Positions 1-10,083 of a stretch of DNA of 64,000 bases are shown piece after piece. This stretch comes from Pelagomonas calceolata (Eukaryota > Sar > Pelagophyceae > Pelagomonadales > Pelagomonadaceae). Position 1 is the first letter of the stretch. Each line of letters begins with the position of its first letter. The DNA is taken from contig CAKKNE010000005.1 in assembly GCA_918797485.1 (NCBI GenBank), positions 744,001 through 808,000 on the forward strand. Reading direction: 5' to 3'. The notes beneath the pieces were generated by a model. It was not told the DNA's origin and did not search any database. It was given only the letters and a program-made list of their open reading frames with translations. The translations under genes and the position numbers were made by a program.

Positions 1-668
1 TTCTGGACCTCGAAGACGGCTACAAGTCGCTCGTGCCGAAGACCAAGGCCTTCGCGTCGTACGCCTTCACTCAATATCCATCGGCGTCCTACGTCATGCT
101 CTGCGACGACGACGTCCTCGTGGACGTTGAAAGATTATTGGAGGCGATGACCACGGGCTCGCTCCCTTCGCGTCGCTTCTACGCGGGCCAGGTCTGGGCC
201 GAGCACTTCCGGAAGCCGACGCTGCCGCAACGGTCGACGACGCATCGGAACTATTTGCCGGAAGCCGTGTACCCCATGTCCCAATTACCACCATTTGCCA
301 TCGGGCCTCACTATTTATTGTCGATGGACTGTGCTGAATTTATCCATAAAAACAAAGATGATCTAGCGGGCGTGGGCACGCTGGAAGACGTCTCCGTGGC
401 GCTGTGGTTGCTCGCCTTGCAGGTGCATCCGCAACATAGTGAACAGTTCACCAATGCCCGTTTGTTCGGCTGCGAGGCCTATTCCGTCTCCATCGCCGAC
501 CTTACGTCGAGGGGCATCCGGGCGATCCACGCGAACCGAAAGAACGGGCGCGATGCGTGCGAGGGCTACGAGGAGCTCGCGTGGGTCAAGACGCCGCGGT
601 TCAAGCTGCAGACGCCGGACGCTCTTTATGCGGTGCCTGTGGGGGCGGATGGTCTCGCGCCGGATTAA
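1..668 (+). CDS. GT31-type beta-1,3-galactosyltransferase, 3' part
   Basis: The frame is open from base 3 to the TAA at 666-668, so the gene starts outside the window; the only in-frame start-like codon near the edge is a GTG at 33, which I do not treat as the real start. The protein has the DDD metal-binding motif in YVMLCDDDVLVD, a PPFAIGPHYLLS acceptor-region segment and a later LEDVSV motif, the order expected for glycosyltransferase family 31. Such enzymes add beta-1,3-linked hexoses to glycoproteins or lipids in the Golgi. The N-terminal membrane anchor, if present, is missing here. Family call is good; sugar specificity cannot be read. Confidence 0.8.
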   Translation, partial: LDLEDGYKSLVPKTKAFASYAFTQYPSASYVMLCDDDVLVDVERLLEAMTTGSLPSRRFYAGQVWAEHFRKPTLPQRSTTHRNYLPEAVYPMSQLPPFAIGPHYLLSMDCAEFIHKNKDDLAGVGTLEDVSVALWLLALQVHPQHSEQFTNARLFGCEAYSVSIADLTSRGIRAIHANRKNGRDACEGYEELAWVKTPRFKLQTPDALYAVPVGADGLAPD

Positions 669-776
669 TAAGGTTGTTTATGATACTGAGGGGTCCTACT
701 GAACGAACGGGTTTTACACTGAATTTTTACATTTTACGAGCAAGATACCCGCCAGGCCTCACGAATCGACCGGGAA

Positions 777-2036
777 ATGTACCTCCTCACGACCTGTGCT
801 TCCTGCGCGGCGCCTCTGGGCTCCAAAAGAGCCAAGCAATGCAGTAGATGCAAGACTCGCTACTGCAGCGCGACTTGTCAGCGGGACCACTGGGCGCGCG
901 GCCATCAATCTCTCTGTAAGAAGATAAAAAAAGCAGGCGACGCGGAAACGTATCACGCCAACGAAAAATATAAGGTGGCCGTCGCGGTCGCGGTCGCGGC
1001 GTGCGCGGAGGACACTAAAGGCCAGACGTGCTACATCTGCAAGGAGGCCATCCAAAGGGTTAACGAGGAGGGCCTCGTGAGCGGGCATTGTGCGTGCCGT
1101 GGACCGGCGGGCTTTGTGCATGTGGGGTGTTTGGTGCATCAGTCGGTCACTTTGATTCATGATGAGGCAATGGATAAATCGGTAGCCGCAACAAAGAATG
1201 CGGCTTACAGAAAGCTTGGCCCCAAGTGGAGGCGGCTGTGGTTCAACTGCCCAAGGTGCAAGGGAGAATACTGCGGCGACGTGCAAATCGCTCTCGGATG
1301 GTCGTGTTGGTGTAGCCACCGCTTAAATCAGAGGGATGAGATGGTGAATCAAGAAGCCTATTCTATCTTTGCTCGGATATCGGTGCGAGCACTCGCGTTG
1401 CGCTTGTTCGCAAAGAAACACTTCGAGGAAGCACGCGCGTTGTATTTGGCATTGCTCAACTCGGTCCCCCCAGGTACTCTTACGATGGACACCGGTTCTA
1501 CCGAAGCCTCACTTGAAAGGGAAGAGACTATCGGCGATATGGATAAATTGGCAATATGCCACGGAAAACTCGGCCGAGCCGACGATGAGCTCACTGCCAG
1601 AAAATTGGTTCATCATGCGACGAGATCACTTTTCGGCCGGAGGGCCACATACGCTACAGCTATAAAATTAGCTTCGGTACTCCTCGACCAGCATTATGTC
1701 CACGACGCGCTGGAACTTTTGTCTGATATCTGCCCCGACGTCGCGGGGGACCTGGGTTTCGACCACCATCTCACCGTCGAGCTGTTTCATCTCTTATGCC
1801 GTGCCCGCTGGATGCATCACTTTTATGGACGTGAAGGCTACCGCGACGATCTTCGAGAGGCGGTGACCGAGCTGTTGGGTTTGCTCGGGTTAAATCTGAC
1901 CTGGGAAGTGTCCCAGCCAATCCGGAATACGCTACGTCTAGCGCTGACGCATCAGCTCGATTGGAGCTTAGAGGATCTCAATCTCGACCCTTCCGAGCTT
2001 GAGGCAATAATCTCCGCCGGTCTCTTCCGAGGCTAG
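777..2036 (+). CDS. MYND zinc finger plus RING-variant-like protein
   Basis: 419 residues. Residues about 7-47 form a MYND finger (CASC, CSRC, YCSATCQ, H-x3-H-x3-C). Residues about 80-180 hold a second zinc cluster (CYICKEA, CACRG, HVGCL, CPRCKGEYCG) that resembles a RING-CH/RINGv finger. The C-terminal half is helical, with TPR-like segments and paired acidic/basic helices. MYND fingers bind proline-rich partners, and RINGv domains are found in E3 ubiquitin ligases, so a ligase or scaffold role is plausible but not shown. ATG 777 directly precedes the first zinc ligands. The 3' end faces the next gene across about 70 bp. Confidence 0.8.
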   Translation: MYLLTTCASCAAPLGSKRAKQCSRCKTRYCSATCQRDHWARGHQSLCKKIKKAGDAETYHANEKYKVAVAVAVAACAEDTKGQTCYICKEAIQRVNEEGLVSGHCACRGPAGFVHVGCLVHQSVTLIHDEAMDKSVAATKNAAYRKLGPKWRRLWFNCPRCKGEYCGDVQIALGWSCWCSHRLNQRDEMVNQEAYSIFARISVRALALRLFAKKHFEEARALYLALLNSVPPGTLTMDTGSTEASLEREETIGDMDKLAICHGKLGRADDELTARKLVHHATRSLFGRRATYATAIKLASVLLDQHYVHDALELLSDICPDVAGDLGFDHHLTVELFHLLCRARWMHHFYGREGYRDDLREAVTELLGLLGLNLTWEVSQPIRNTLRLALTHQLDWSLEDLNLDPSELEAIISAGLFRG

Positions 2037-2109
2037 ATCGGAAATTCCGGAGAGCCCCCGAGCGCGGCGCCCGGGCCAGCACCTAATATTTAACTTAACA
2101 CATAGACCA

Positions 2110-2973
2110 CTAGGGGTCAACCGCGCGCGCGACGGGCGGGATCTTCCACGCGCGCTTGATGTCGTTCGTGCTTCGCATCGCCTTCTGGTCATCAGCCGAT
2201 AATGAAGAGGCGCAGAGCATGATGAACAACCGGCCGCCGGTCTTCGGCCCGGCGGACGCGGCTCCCCGATGATAGAGGAAGGGGTCGTAGACCATGCAGG
2301 ACGTCTGCACGGCCGTCATCGCGCCCGACTGCTGGAGGTGCTGAATCATCGCGGCCGCTTTCGGAGCGCGCTTTGACGAGTAGCGGTTCCGCGCGACGTA
2401 ACTTGATAATTCATCATCGCCGGCGTGCGTGCCCCTTATGACCTCGGTGCCGAGCGGCGAGCCGTCCAGCGAGATGGCAACCACAATTGCTTTTTTGGCG
2501 CCGAGCTGGTGGTCGCGATGAATTTCTTGAGGGGGGCACGCCTTCGATACCACTATATCTTGGACGCCCTGGACGCGCAGATCATCTCCCACGTAGTCGT
2601 GGAGGAACGGCGACCGCTCGATCAACGCGACGACGGCGTGGCGCAGCGCGGGCGTCGCCGGCAGGTTCCGTCCCCTCCTATCGTTCTGGAGGACACTCGC
2701 GTTGTCGTCGTCCGCCGCGTCGGCGAGCGCGGCGCGCAGCGCGTCTACGGTCGAAGCGTCGGATTGAATAGGGCAGTAGCCGTGCGTCTCGAGGTGGCGG
2801 ACGACGTCGGTCGTCGGCACAGCGGCCGGGTCGGGCGCGGCCGGCGGCGGACCGATCGTCGCCATCGTCTTGCGTAGCGCGTCGTCGTCGACGCGCGCCT
2901 TCTTGCAGGGGTTGGCGTTCTCGTCCGACGCGGCTGCCACGGCGGCGCCGTCGCGCGGGCGGCGTGCCGCCAT
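2110..2973 (-). CDS. PhyH-like 2-oxoglutarate/Fe(II) dioxygenase
   Basis: 287 residues. After a short basic N-terminus, residues 60-270 read as a phytanoyl-CoA-dioxygenase-like double-stranded beta helix. The iron ligands can be seen as HRD (H-x-D) in the middle and the late His in YDPFLYHRGAA, followed by the Arg of GGRLFIMLC that would bind 2-oxoglutarate. Family members hydroxylate small molecules or lipids; the substrate cannot be inferred. No organelle presequence is evident and the basic N-terminus could be a nuclear signal. It is divergent from alanyl-tRNA synthetase with about 470 bp between starts. Confidence 0.75.
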   Translation of the reverse strand: MAARRPRDGAAVAAASDENANPCKKARVDDDALRKTMATIGPPPAAPDPAAVPTTDVVRHLETHGYCPIQSDASTVDALRAALADAADDDNASVLQNDRRGRNLPATPALRHAVVALIERSPFLHDYVGDDLRVQGVQDIVVSKACPPQEIHRDHQLGAKKAIVVAISLDGSPLGTEVIRGTHAGDDELSSYVARNRYSSKRAPKAAAMIQHLQQSGAMTAVQTSCMVYDPFLYHRGAASAGPKTGGRLFIMLCASSLSADDQKAMRSTNDIKRAWKIPPVARAVDP

Positions 2974-3440
2974 GGTTTCGCACCCTCTGCGGTGTGTGTG
3001 CTGCGGTGCAGCCTACTGCGGCGATTTCCAGCCGCGCGCGCGTGCACACGGGTAAAAACACGCACGTATAGTAGCACTGGCGTGTCTGTGTCCACAGATA
3101 AAGGTTCTGCGCACCGCTATTTTGAAATCTGAGGCTGCTGGCCCGCCGAGACACCAAACCCAATTTGGGCGGCATAGATGGAAATTCTTGCTCGGAGGGC
3201 TCCAAAGAGGTCTCCAAAAGCGTCTGGTGGTCCGACGCATCCTTTCGCCTAAAAAAAATCATGGCCTTGGCCTCTCACAGCTGGAGCGAGCGTCGATTTG
3301 CGGACGCGCTATCCGCTCGCGCACCAGCTCTGCGGCAGGACAAGAGCCACAGTTGCACGCCAGCAACAACTCTACGCCAGCGCCGCGCGAGACCAGAGCT
3401 CTAGTCGCCCAGACACTGCAAGCAAAGCAAGCAAGCAGCC
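2974..3440. promoter_or_regulatory. Divergent intergenic promoter region
   Basis: Roughly 470 bp between the divergent dioxygenase and AlaRS start codons. I see no convincing gene. The CTAG-type inverted element found at many other divergent promoters in this window is absent here. The sequence just before 3441 is CA-rich and probably 5' UTR. Confidence 0.35.
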
Positions 3441-6400
3441 ATGGCGTCGCAGCTCGAAGCCAAGACGAAAGCCATGAAAATAGGAGAGCGCATCCCCAAT
3501 ACGCCTGAGGGCTGGCCCCAGGCCAAGATCCGCAGCACCTTCGTCGAGTACTTTCAACGGCACGCGCACACGCACTGGCCCTCGTCGTCCGTCGTGCCCC
3601 ACGACGACCCCACGTTACTGTTTGCCAATGCCGGGATGAACCAGTACAAAAGCATCTTCCTCGGTATGTCTTACCAGCGTTGTTTATATATATGAAAAGC
3701 CGGCTGATTACACACCTTTCAACCCTTATCTACTCTGACTCCTGAACGAACTTAATATGAGATTTCTGCCTGACGGTTCTTCTCTCTACACACAATACCA
3801 CAATACAATAACATAGATAACATATACATATAGGTACCATCGACCCCAAGACCAAAATGGCCTCGCTGAAACGAGCCTGCAACTCCCAGAAATGTATAAG
3901 AGCCGGAGGCAAGCACAACGACTTGGACGACGTAGGAAAAGATTTATATCATCACACCTTCTTCGAGATGCTCGGGAACTGGAGCTTTGGCGACTACTTT
4001 AAGGAGGAGGCCATCCGCATGGCCTGGGAGTGCCTGACGGTGGAATTTCAATTGGATCCCGAGCGACTCTATGTCACTTACTTCGGCGGCGACGATTTGA
4101 AAGCACCGGGCGTGCCCCCAGATGAAGAAACGAAAAGGATCTGGCTGAAGTACGTCCCTGCTTCGAGGATTTTACCGTTCGACGCGGGCGACAACTTCTG
4201 GGAGATGGGCGACGTCGGGCCGTGCGGGCCCTGCACCGAAATTCATTATGATAGGATTGGCGGGAGAGATGCCGCTTCTTTGGTGAACATGGACGATCCC
4301 GACGCGCGGAGCGGCGTCCTTTTGACGCGTCGACGGCGTCGCGCGCCACGCCATCGCCGCGACACGCGTCACAAAACGCAGGTCCTCGAGATCTGGAACA
4401 ACGTCTTTATCCAGTACAACCGCGACCGGCACGGCCTGAAGACGCTGCCGGCGCAGCACGTCGACACGGGCATGGGGTTTGAAAGATTAGCCTCTATTTT
4501 ACAAGGCAAGATGTCGAATTACGACACCGACGTATTTACGCCCCTATTTGACGAGATCCAGAAGGTCTCCGGGCAGTCGAAACCGTATACCGGTAAAATT
4601 GGAGAGGAAGACAAGGGTACGATCGACATGGCCTACCGAGTCGTCGCGGACCACGTGCGGACTTTGAGTTTTGCCATCGCCGACGGCGCGGTGCCCGACG
4701 CCCTTGGGCGAGGCTACGTGTTGAGAAGAGTGCTGAGGCGAGCCGTGTGGTACGGCCAGCACTTCCTGGGCGCGCCGAAGGGCTTTGTGTTCAAGATCGT
4801 GCCGAGGCTCTGTGAGGTACTAGGTGATGCCTTTCCGGAGTTAAGACGAGCTCAGTCGACGATCATGGCCGTGCTGGAAGGGGAGGAAAGAGATTTCAAC
4901 CGTACTATAGACAAAGGAGCTCGGTTCTTCCAGAAGCGAGTATCGACTTTAGGTAAAGGTGAGCCGTTTCCGGGCAAGGACGCGTTCCACCTGTCCGGTT
5001 CCCTAGGCTTTCCTTTAGATCTCACGGAGATCATGGCCGAAGAAATAGGCCTGAAAGTTGATACAGAGGGCTACCACGCTGCATTGAAGGAAGAACAGGA
5101 TCGAAACGCGGCCGCGGTCGCGAAAAGAAAGGCGGCTCGCAGCGCGGGCGCGGACATGACTTTTGCGGCGGAGCAGACGTCGGCCATTGCGCATTTGGCG
5201 AAGACCGATGATGCCGCGAAGTACGTCTGGAACGAGCGGCCGGATGCGCGCATCGTGGCACTATTTGTGGGAAGAGGAGGAGGGCCGAAGGGCGACGGGT
5301 TCGTGGATTCAGTAGATGCCTCATGTCAAGTCGCTGGAGCTGTACTAGACGCTACGAGCTTCTACGCCGAGATGGGCGGGCAGACGTTCGACACGGGAAC
5401 TCTGTTGATAGACGATGCGTCAGTCCTGCAAGTAGATGATGTGCAGGTCTACGCTGGTTATATCGTGCACGTGGGGGCGCCCTCCACCACTTTACGAGTA
5501 GGAGATTCAGTGCAATGCGCCGTGGACTACGACCGGAGGCAGCGCGTCGCTCCTAATCATACTATGACCCATGTCCTCAACTTCGCTTTACGGGAGGTGC
5601 TGTTGGGTGGGTTGGAGGGGGCCAAGGAGGACCACAAGAAGACGGGGGTCGATAGGTGCGTCCAGAGGGGTTCGCACGTCGACGACGAGCGGTTACGTTT
5701 CGACGTGGCGTGGGACGCGCCTTTGACGCAAGAACAATTGAGTCAAGTAGAGAAGATCTGCGCCGATATCGTCGATAATGCTTTGTCTGTGGATGCGGTC
5801 GAGACGCCGTTGGACAAGGCCATGGACGTGGAAGCTCTGAGAGCGATGAAGGGCGAGGCCTACCCGGACCCGGTCCGCGTCGTCGCGATTGGTGGGAGCG
5901 TGCAGAAGATCACGTCTTCGCCTTCCTCAAAGGACTGGTCTTCGTTATCTGTCGAGTTGTGTGGTGGTACTCACTTACGTAATACGAAGGACGCGGTCGG
6001 GTTCGCTTTGCTGGAAGAGCAGGGCATCGCGAAGGGTGTCCGGAGGTTGGTCGCTTGTACTCGTGAAAAGGCGGCGTCCGCGCACGCCTGCGCTAGAGAT
6101 TTCAGAGAAAGGATCGTGGCTTTCGAAAGTATGCCCTTGGATACATCAGAAGCGTTCGCGAAGGCCGAGGAGACCCTCAAGCTGCTGAAGGTCGAGGTCA
6201 ACGCGGCCGTCATGCCGCAACATCAAAAAATGTTCTGTCGCGAGGCGCTCAATTCGCATTCGTCAGGACCCATGAAAGCCGCAAGGAAGAAGGCCGAGAA
6301 GGCCCAAGCTGATGCGGCCTCTGGAGCTTTTGAAGCATTGGCATCCTCCAACACTGATGGAGCGGTGGCGGCGCGCGTGGACTTTGGGTGCGACGCGAAG

Positions 6401-6679
6401 TTGTGGCAGAAGCTCCAGAAGTCGATCCTGGCGAAGAAGGCTCCTGGTGGCTCTTTCTTGGTGTGCTCGTCTGGCTCAGGCAAGGTCGGCGTCTACGCGT
6501 GCGTGGCCAAGGGCCACTCCATCGACGCGCGGGAGTGGTGCGCGGCGGCCGCCGACGCCATCGGCGGGGGCAAGGGCGGCGGCAAGGAGAAGGCCGCGAA
6601 CATGGTCGTCCTCGGCGGCGGCGACGTCGACGCGGCGGTCGCCGCGGCCCAGGCGTTCGCGAAGGGGAAGGGGCTCTAG
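3441..6679 (+). CDS. AARS: Alanyl-tRNA synthetase (spliced)
   Basis: Charges tRNA-Ala with alanine. Exon 1 is 3441-3663, followed by an AT-rich intron 3664-3833, then 3834 to the TAG at 6677-6679. Joining restores the class II core across [23 protein letters not shown] and [19 protein letters not shown]. Editing-domain metal ligands are intact (HTMTH and CGGTH), and a Gly-rich C-Ala domain ends the protein. An in-frame stretch coding ARSG plus basic residues interrupts DDPD/VLEIWN and is best read as a second, hairpin intron (4316-4381, or 4304-4381 with a GC donor). Spliced length is about 996-1000 residues, normal for eukaryotic AlaRS. No presequence is seen, so a cytosolic enzyme is likely. 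Confidence 0.93.
3664..3833 (+). other. AT-rich spliceosomal intron of AARS
   Basis: 170 bp with GTATGT donor and TATATAG acceptor. Removing it joins SIFLG to TIDPKTKM in frame. It is much more AT-rich than its surroundings and has no inverted repeat, unlike the GC-rich hairpin introns elsewhere in the window. Confidence 0.9.
4316..4381 (+). mobile_element. Introner-like hairpin intron in AARS
   Basis: An in-frame block whose ends pair: TTTTGACGCGTCGACGGCG near the left against CGCCGCGACACGCGTCACAAAA-type sequence at the right. The acceptor is ACGCAG. The left edge is a GT donor at 4316 (66 bp; GTCCT repeated at both borders) or a GC donor at 4304 (78 bp, giving the family-perfect DDPDVLEIWN). 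Both models keep the frame. Confidence 0.7.
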
Positions 6680-6692
6680 ACATAAACATACC

Positions 6693-7037
6693 TTACCAGA
6701 AGACCCGCATCCGCGAGGCCACGGGCTCGCGGCAGACGGGGCAGTGCGCGTACTTCGCCGCGCAGGCGCCGCAGAGGATGTGACCGCAGGGCACGAGGGC
6801 CGTCGACTTCTCCGGCTCGAAGCAGATAGGACACTCGTCCCGGTCGGGCGTCCCGGGCGCCGCGGCTGGCGTTGGCGCGGCCGCCGCCGGCGCGGCGGGC
6901 GGTCGTCTACGGCAGACATCGTCCCCTCGGCGGCTCGTGTCGGCCCAGTCCTCTGGCGGTTTCAGGGTCGCGCAGGCAGATGTGACACTTATGGAGCCGT
7001 GCGGATAATATCTCGCCGTGCTCGTTTGCTCTACCGC
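6693..7037 (-). pseudogene. RING-finger fragment, copy of the neighbouring RING domain
   Basis: Reading leftward to the TAA at 6695-6693, the frame ends with a complete C3HC4 RING (ECPICFEP, STALVPCGHILC, ACAAKYAHCPVC) and the tail SRMRVFW. It is closely similar to the last 48 residues of the large RING protein at 7187-9772, whose tail is SRLRLFH. Upstream is a Pro/Ala-rich linker, but no ATG occurs before an in-frame stop near 7038. It is therefore a partial tandem duplicate, or the last exon of a gene whose 5' exon I cannot find. All RING ligands are intact. Confidence 0.5.
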
Positions 7038-7186
7038 TTACCGCTGCGCAGATTACTCAAAATGCACGCCAGGTAAAACCCGTTTTAATCCTGAGACGCG
7101 TAGCGCGCACGCGCGCCGCGCGCGCGCGGAGGTCGAGGCGCTGCTTCTGAGCAGCCCGCGCTATACACCCCCTTCCATCACCATGG

Positions 7187-9772
7187 CTAGTGAAACAGCC
7201 GCAGGCGGCTCGTGACCGCCGCGCGGCAAACGGGGCAAGACTCGTGCGCCGCCGCGCAGGCCCGGCACAGGATGTGGCCGCACGGCACGAGCGCCGTCGA
7301 CCGCTCGGGCTCGAAGCATATAGGACATTCGCGCTCGGGGTCGCTCGCCGCGCGGACCGGCGCCCCCGCCTTGGCCAGTTCGACGCGCTCGCAGATCCGC
7401 CGCGCGTCGGCCGCGTCCACGCCACAGTCCACCAACGAATCAGTATCGAGCAAACAGAGGCTCTCCCAGTCTATCTCCTCGCGCATGAGCACCGGCCCGA
7501 CACTCTCCAAGCCTAGCGAGGCGAGCAGCCGCGCGACAGGTGGGTCGAGGGGCTCGTCGGGCAGGAGGTCCGGGTCGGCGGGCACCGGCGGCCGCGGTGG
7601 AGACGGCGGCGCGTCCGGCACGACGGGCGGCGCGCGCGACACGTCGACGCACTTGAGGCGGTAGTACGCGAGCCGGTCCGCGTAGCGCGCGCGCGCGAGC
7701 GCGTAGCAGACGCGGTCGCCGACGGCTAGGATTGCATTGTCTGGCGGCGCGCTCAGGTCGACGCGCGTGGGCCGGCCCGCGTCCAGGTCATCCGCATGCA
7801 ACAGGAGGTCTTCGGAGCCGTCCTCGCCGCGCAGGAAGTAGCAGCCCCGCCACGCGCCCACGACGACGCCCGTGAAGCGGCCTTCGGGCACGGGCGGCGC
7901 TTCGTCTTTCGGTGCCGAGCGGGCAGCGCCGCAGCGGCGGCACGCGGGCCGCGCCGCGAAGTTGTTCGTCTCGCACGCGGCGCACCACCAGTCGGGCGTG
8001 CCGCCCGGTCCGCGGGCCTCGGTCGCCCGCGACAGGTTGACGGCGCGGCCGGCCTTGACGGCGTGGCGCTCCGGCCGGCCGGAGGGCACGAGCTCGTACT
8101 CGATGCGGTCGCCTTCCTGCGCGTAGCGCTCCTTGAATGAAAGGAAGACGTTCGTGCCGCCCGCGTCCGGTTGTACGAAGCAGTAGCCCTCCGCCTTGTT
8201 GACGTTAATGACCGTGCCGCGGCGGCGCACCGGCGCGGCGGGCGCCGCGTCCCCGGCCCGGCGCGGGCGCCGGCCGACCGTCTCCCAGGCGTCCTCTTCC
8301 GCGGGCGCCGGCGCCTCGGCGGCGGCCGCGGGCGCCTTGGCGGTCGTCTCCGCCTCCACCGGCGTCTTCCAGGCGTTTGGCTCCGGCGGTGCGTCCGTCG
8401 CCGCGGGCGCGGGCGCCGCGGCCTCCTCCGCGGGCGCCGCCGGCGCCGGCGCCACGGTCGACGTCCCGTCGCCGTCGTCGGGCGCGGGCGCCGCGGCGTC
8501 CTCTTCGAGCGGCGCCGGCGCGGCGCCCGCGTCCGCGGCCGTCTCCCAGTCGTCCGCGACCGCGGGCGCGTCGACGGCCGGCGCCGGCGCCTCGTCTACC
8601 GTGGGTGCCGCGGCCGGCGCCGGCGCCGGTGCCGCGGCCTCCGGCGCGACCGCGTCCAGCGTCGCCGGCGACTGGCTCCGCGAGGCCGCCTTCTTCTTCT
8701 TTTTCTTCTTCTTCTTCTTCGGCGCGTCTGCTGCCTCGGCGTCGAGCTGAGCTAGCAAGTCCGCCTCGGCGGCGCGCGACTGGGCCTCGCGCTCCTTGAG
8801 CTCGGCCGCGGCGTCGCGCTCCCGCTTCGCGAGGGCGGCGATGCGGGTCTCATTAATAATATCGACACGTTGGGCCGTCCGCGCCGCTTTGATTAAACTA
8901 TCAAACATGTCCTGGTCGTAAGCCTCCAAATCTTCCCACGGCACGCTCTCGTACCTCAAGCCCATGTCCGCGGCGTCTTCGCTCGACAGCGAGGGGTAAT
9001 CTAAATCGCCTCCGCTGCAATTTAGCTCATACACACCCCTTGCTATATTTCGAACGTCCTTGTCACCCTCTGTGGCCTCGGCTATGGCGCGGTCCGCGGC
9101 GGCCGAGTGCAGCTCCCGGGTCTCGGCGCCGGTCTTGGCGTCCAGCTTTGCTACCGTTGCTAGATATTTACCTGCCCTTTCGACCTTGAGATCCCACGCC
9201 TTCTGGTCTCCAGTACTATCGATATGCGTGTCGAAGCTATCTTTGACTTCCTTGCTATCGGTCTTCGTCGACGACCACACAGCATGGGCCGCGGCCGCGA
9301 CGACCCGGACCTTCTCGTGCTCGAGCCGCGCCGCGTGCTCGAAGGGCGACTCGGCGGCGCTCTCGTCCGCGGGCCGCGGCGGCGGGCCGAAGGGGACGAC
9401 CTCGCTGCTCGCCTTCTCCGCCTCAACGGCGCGTCGGACCAGCTCGCGCCGCGTGGTTTCTATGTCGGAGACGGCCTCGAGGGCGGCGCGGCGGAAGGCG
9501 CGCGCCATCTTGTCTGTAAATCCAGAGAGCTCGTCGTCCGTCGGTTCGCGGTCGGCGGCCGCCTGTAAAAGCGTGCTGGCCGTGTCTCGGTACACGTCGG
9601 CCTCCTCCGCATCGACCGGACCAAGGTGGGCGTCCGTCGGGTCGTCCCGTTCATATGCGGTCGTGAACCTTGCCGCCTCCTCTTCCGTCGGGTCGCGCCC
9701 GTGCTCTTTGGAAAATGCCCGGCGCACCAGACCACTTGTCAATTCCTTATCCACAGAATGTGTGCCGCCCAT
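7187..9772 (-). CDS. Multidomain CSD / RanBP2-type zinc finger / SAM-like / RING protein
   Basis: The frame extends to 9832, but I choose the second Met (9772), which gives MGGTHS, a plausible N-myristoylation start; length 861. The N-terminal third is helical and charged, followed by a run of ten lysines and a long Ala/Pro/Glu-rich disordered region. Next come a cold-shock-like beta barrel (GTVINVNKAEGYCFVQPD), a RanBP2-type finger (DWWCAACETNNFAARPACRRCG), a second barrel (FTGVVVGAWRGCYFLRGE), a SAM-like helical bundle (VARLLASLGLESVGPVL) and a C-terminal C3HC4 RING. This suggests an RNA-binding ubiquitin ligase. The combination is unusual and its function is inferred only. Confidence 0.75.
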   Translation of the reverse strand: MGGTHSVDKELTSGLVRRAFSKEHGRDPTEEEAARFTTAYERDDPTDAHLGPVDAEEADVYRDTASTLLQAAADREPTDDELSGFTDKMARAFRRAALEAVSDIETTRRELVRRAVEAEKASSEVVPFGPPPRPADESAAESPFEHAARLEHEKVRVVAAAAHAVWSSTKTDSKEVKDSFDTHIDSTGDQKAWDLKVERAGKYLATVAKLDAKTGAETRELHSAAADRAIAEATEGDKDVRNIARGVYELNCSGGDLDYPSLSSEDAADMGLRYESVPWEDLEAYDQDMFDSLIKAARTAQRVDIINETRIAALAKRERDAAAELKEREAQSRAAEADLLAQLDAEAADAPKKKKKKKKKKAASRSQSPATLDAVAPEAAAPAPAPAAAPTVDEAPAPAVDAPAVADDWETAADAGAAPAPLEEDAAAPAPDDGDGTSTVAPAPAAPAEEAAAPAPAATDAPPEPNAWKTPVEAETTAKAPAAAAEAPAPAEEDAWETVGRRPRRAGDAAPAAPVRRRGTVINVNKAEGYCFVQPDAGGTNVFLSFKERYAQEGDRIEYELVPSGRPERHAVKAGRAVNLSRATEARGPGGTPDWWCAACETNNFAARPACRRCGAARSAPKDEAPPVPEGRFTGVVVGAWRGCYFLRGEDGSEDLLLHADDLDAGRPTRVDLSAPPDNAILAVGDRVCYALARARYADRLAYYRLKCVDVSRAPPVVPDAPPSPPRPPVPADPDLLPDEPLDPPVARLLASLGLESVGPVLMREEIDWESLCLLDTDSLVDCGVDAADARRICERVELAKAGAPVRAASDPERECPICFEPERSTALVPCGHILCRACAAAHESCPVCRAAVTSRLRLFH

Positions 9773-9981
9773 CTCGCCGCGGCTGCGCTCACGCGCTTGG
9801 GATAAACGCGCGTCTGTAGATGTACCTTGCAAGTCACCTTCCTGTACTCGGCGCCGGCTAGGCCAAAACTCGCAGACGGCGCAACAGGCGCTGCGCGAAG
9901 CCTGTCACAGATCGTTCTGTGTTAACTGGTCGCTGAGGCGCGCGTATGGGCCTTGCGAGAGCCGAGGCCCTTTGTGTGCTT

Positions 9982-10005
9982 GCTAGTGTCTTACAGGCCG
10001 CTAGC
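9982..10005 (+). promoter_or_regulatory. CTAG-type inverted promoter element
   Basis: Perfect copy of the recurrent quasi-palindrome, forward orientation. It lies 79 bp before the glucose-6-phosphate isomerase ATG and 210 bp before the divergent RING gene start. Confidence 0.6.
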
Positions 10006-10083
10006 TCTTGCAGTACTCGAGCTTGCACCGTGAGGTTGCGCGAGTTGATTCGTTGTGCAGATTGTCTTCGATAACTTCCAGCA

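Noticed and set aside
8170-8800. Long plus-strand ORFs rich in Arg/Ala/Gly opposite the RING protein
   Set aside because: Antisense shadows of the low-complexity Ala/Pro/Lys region of the minus-strand gene.
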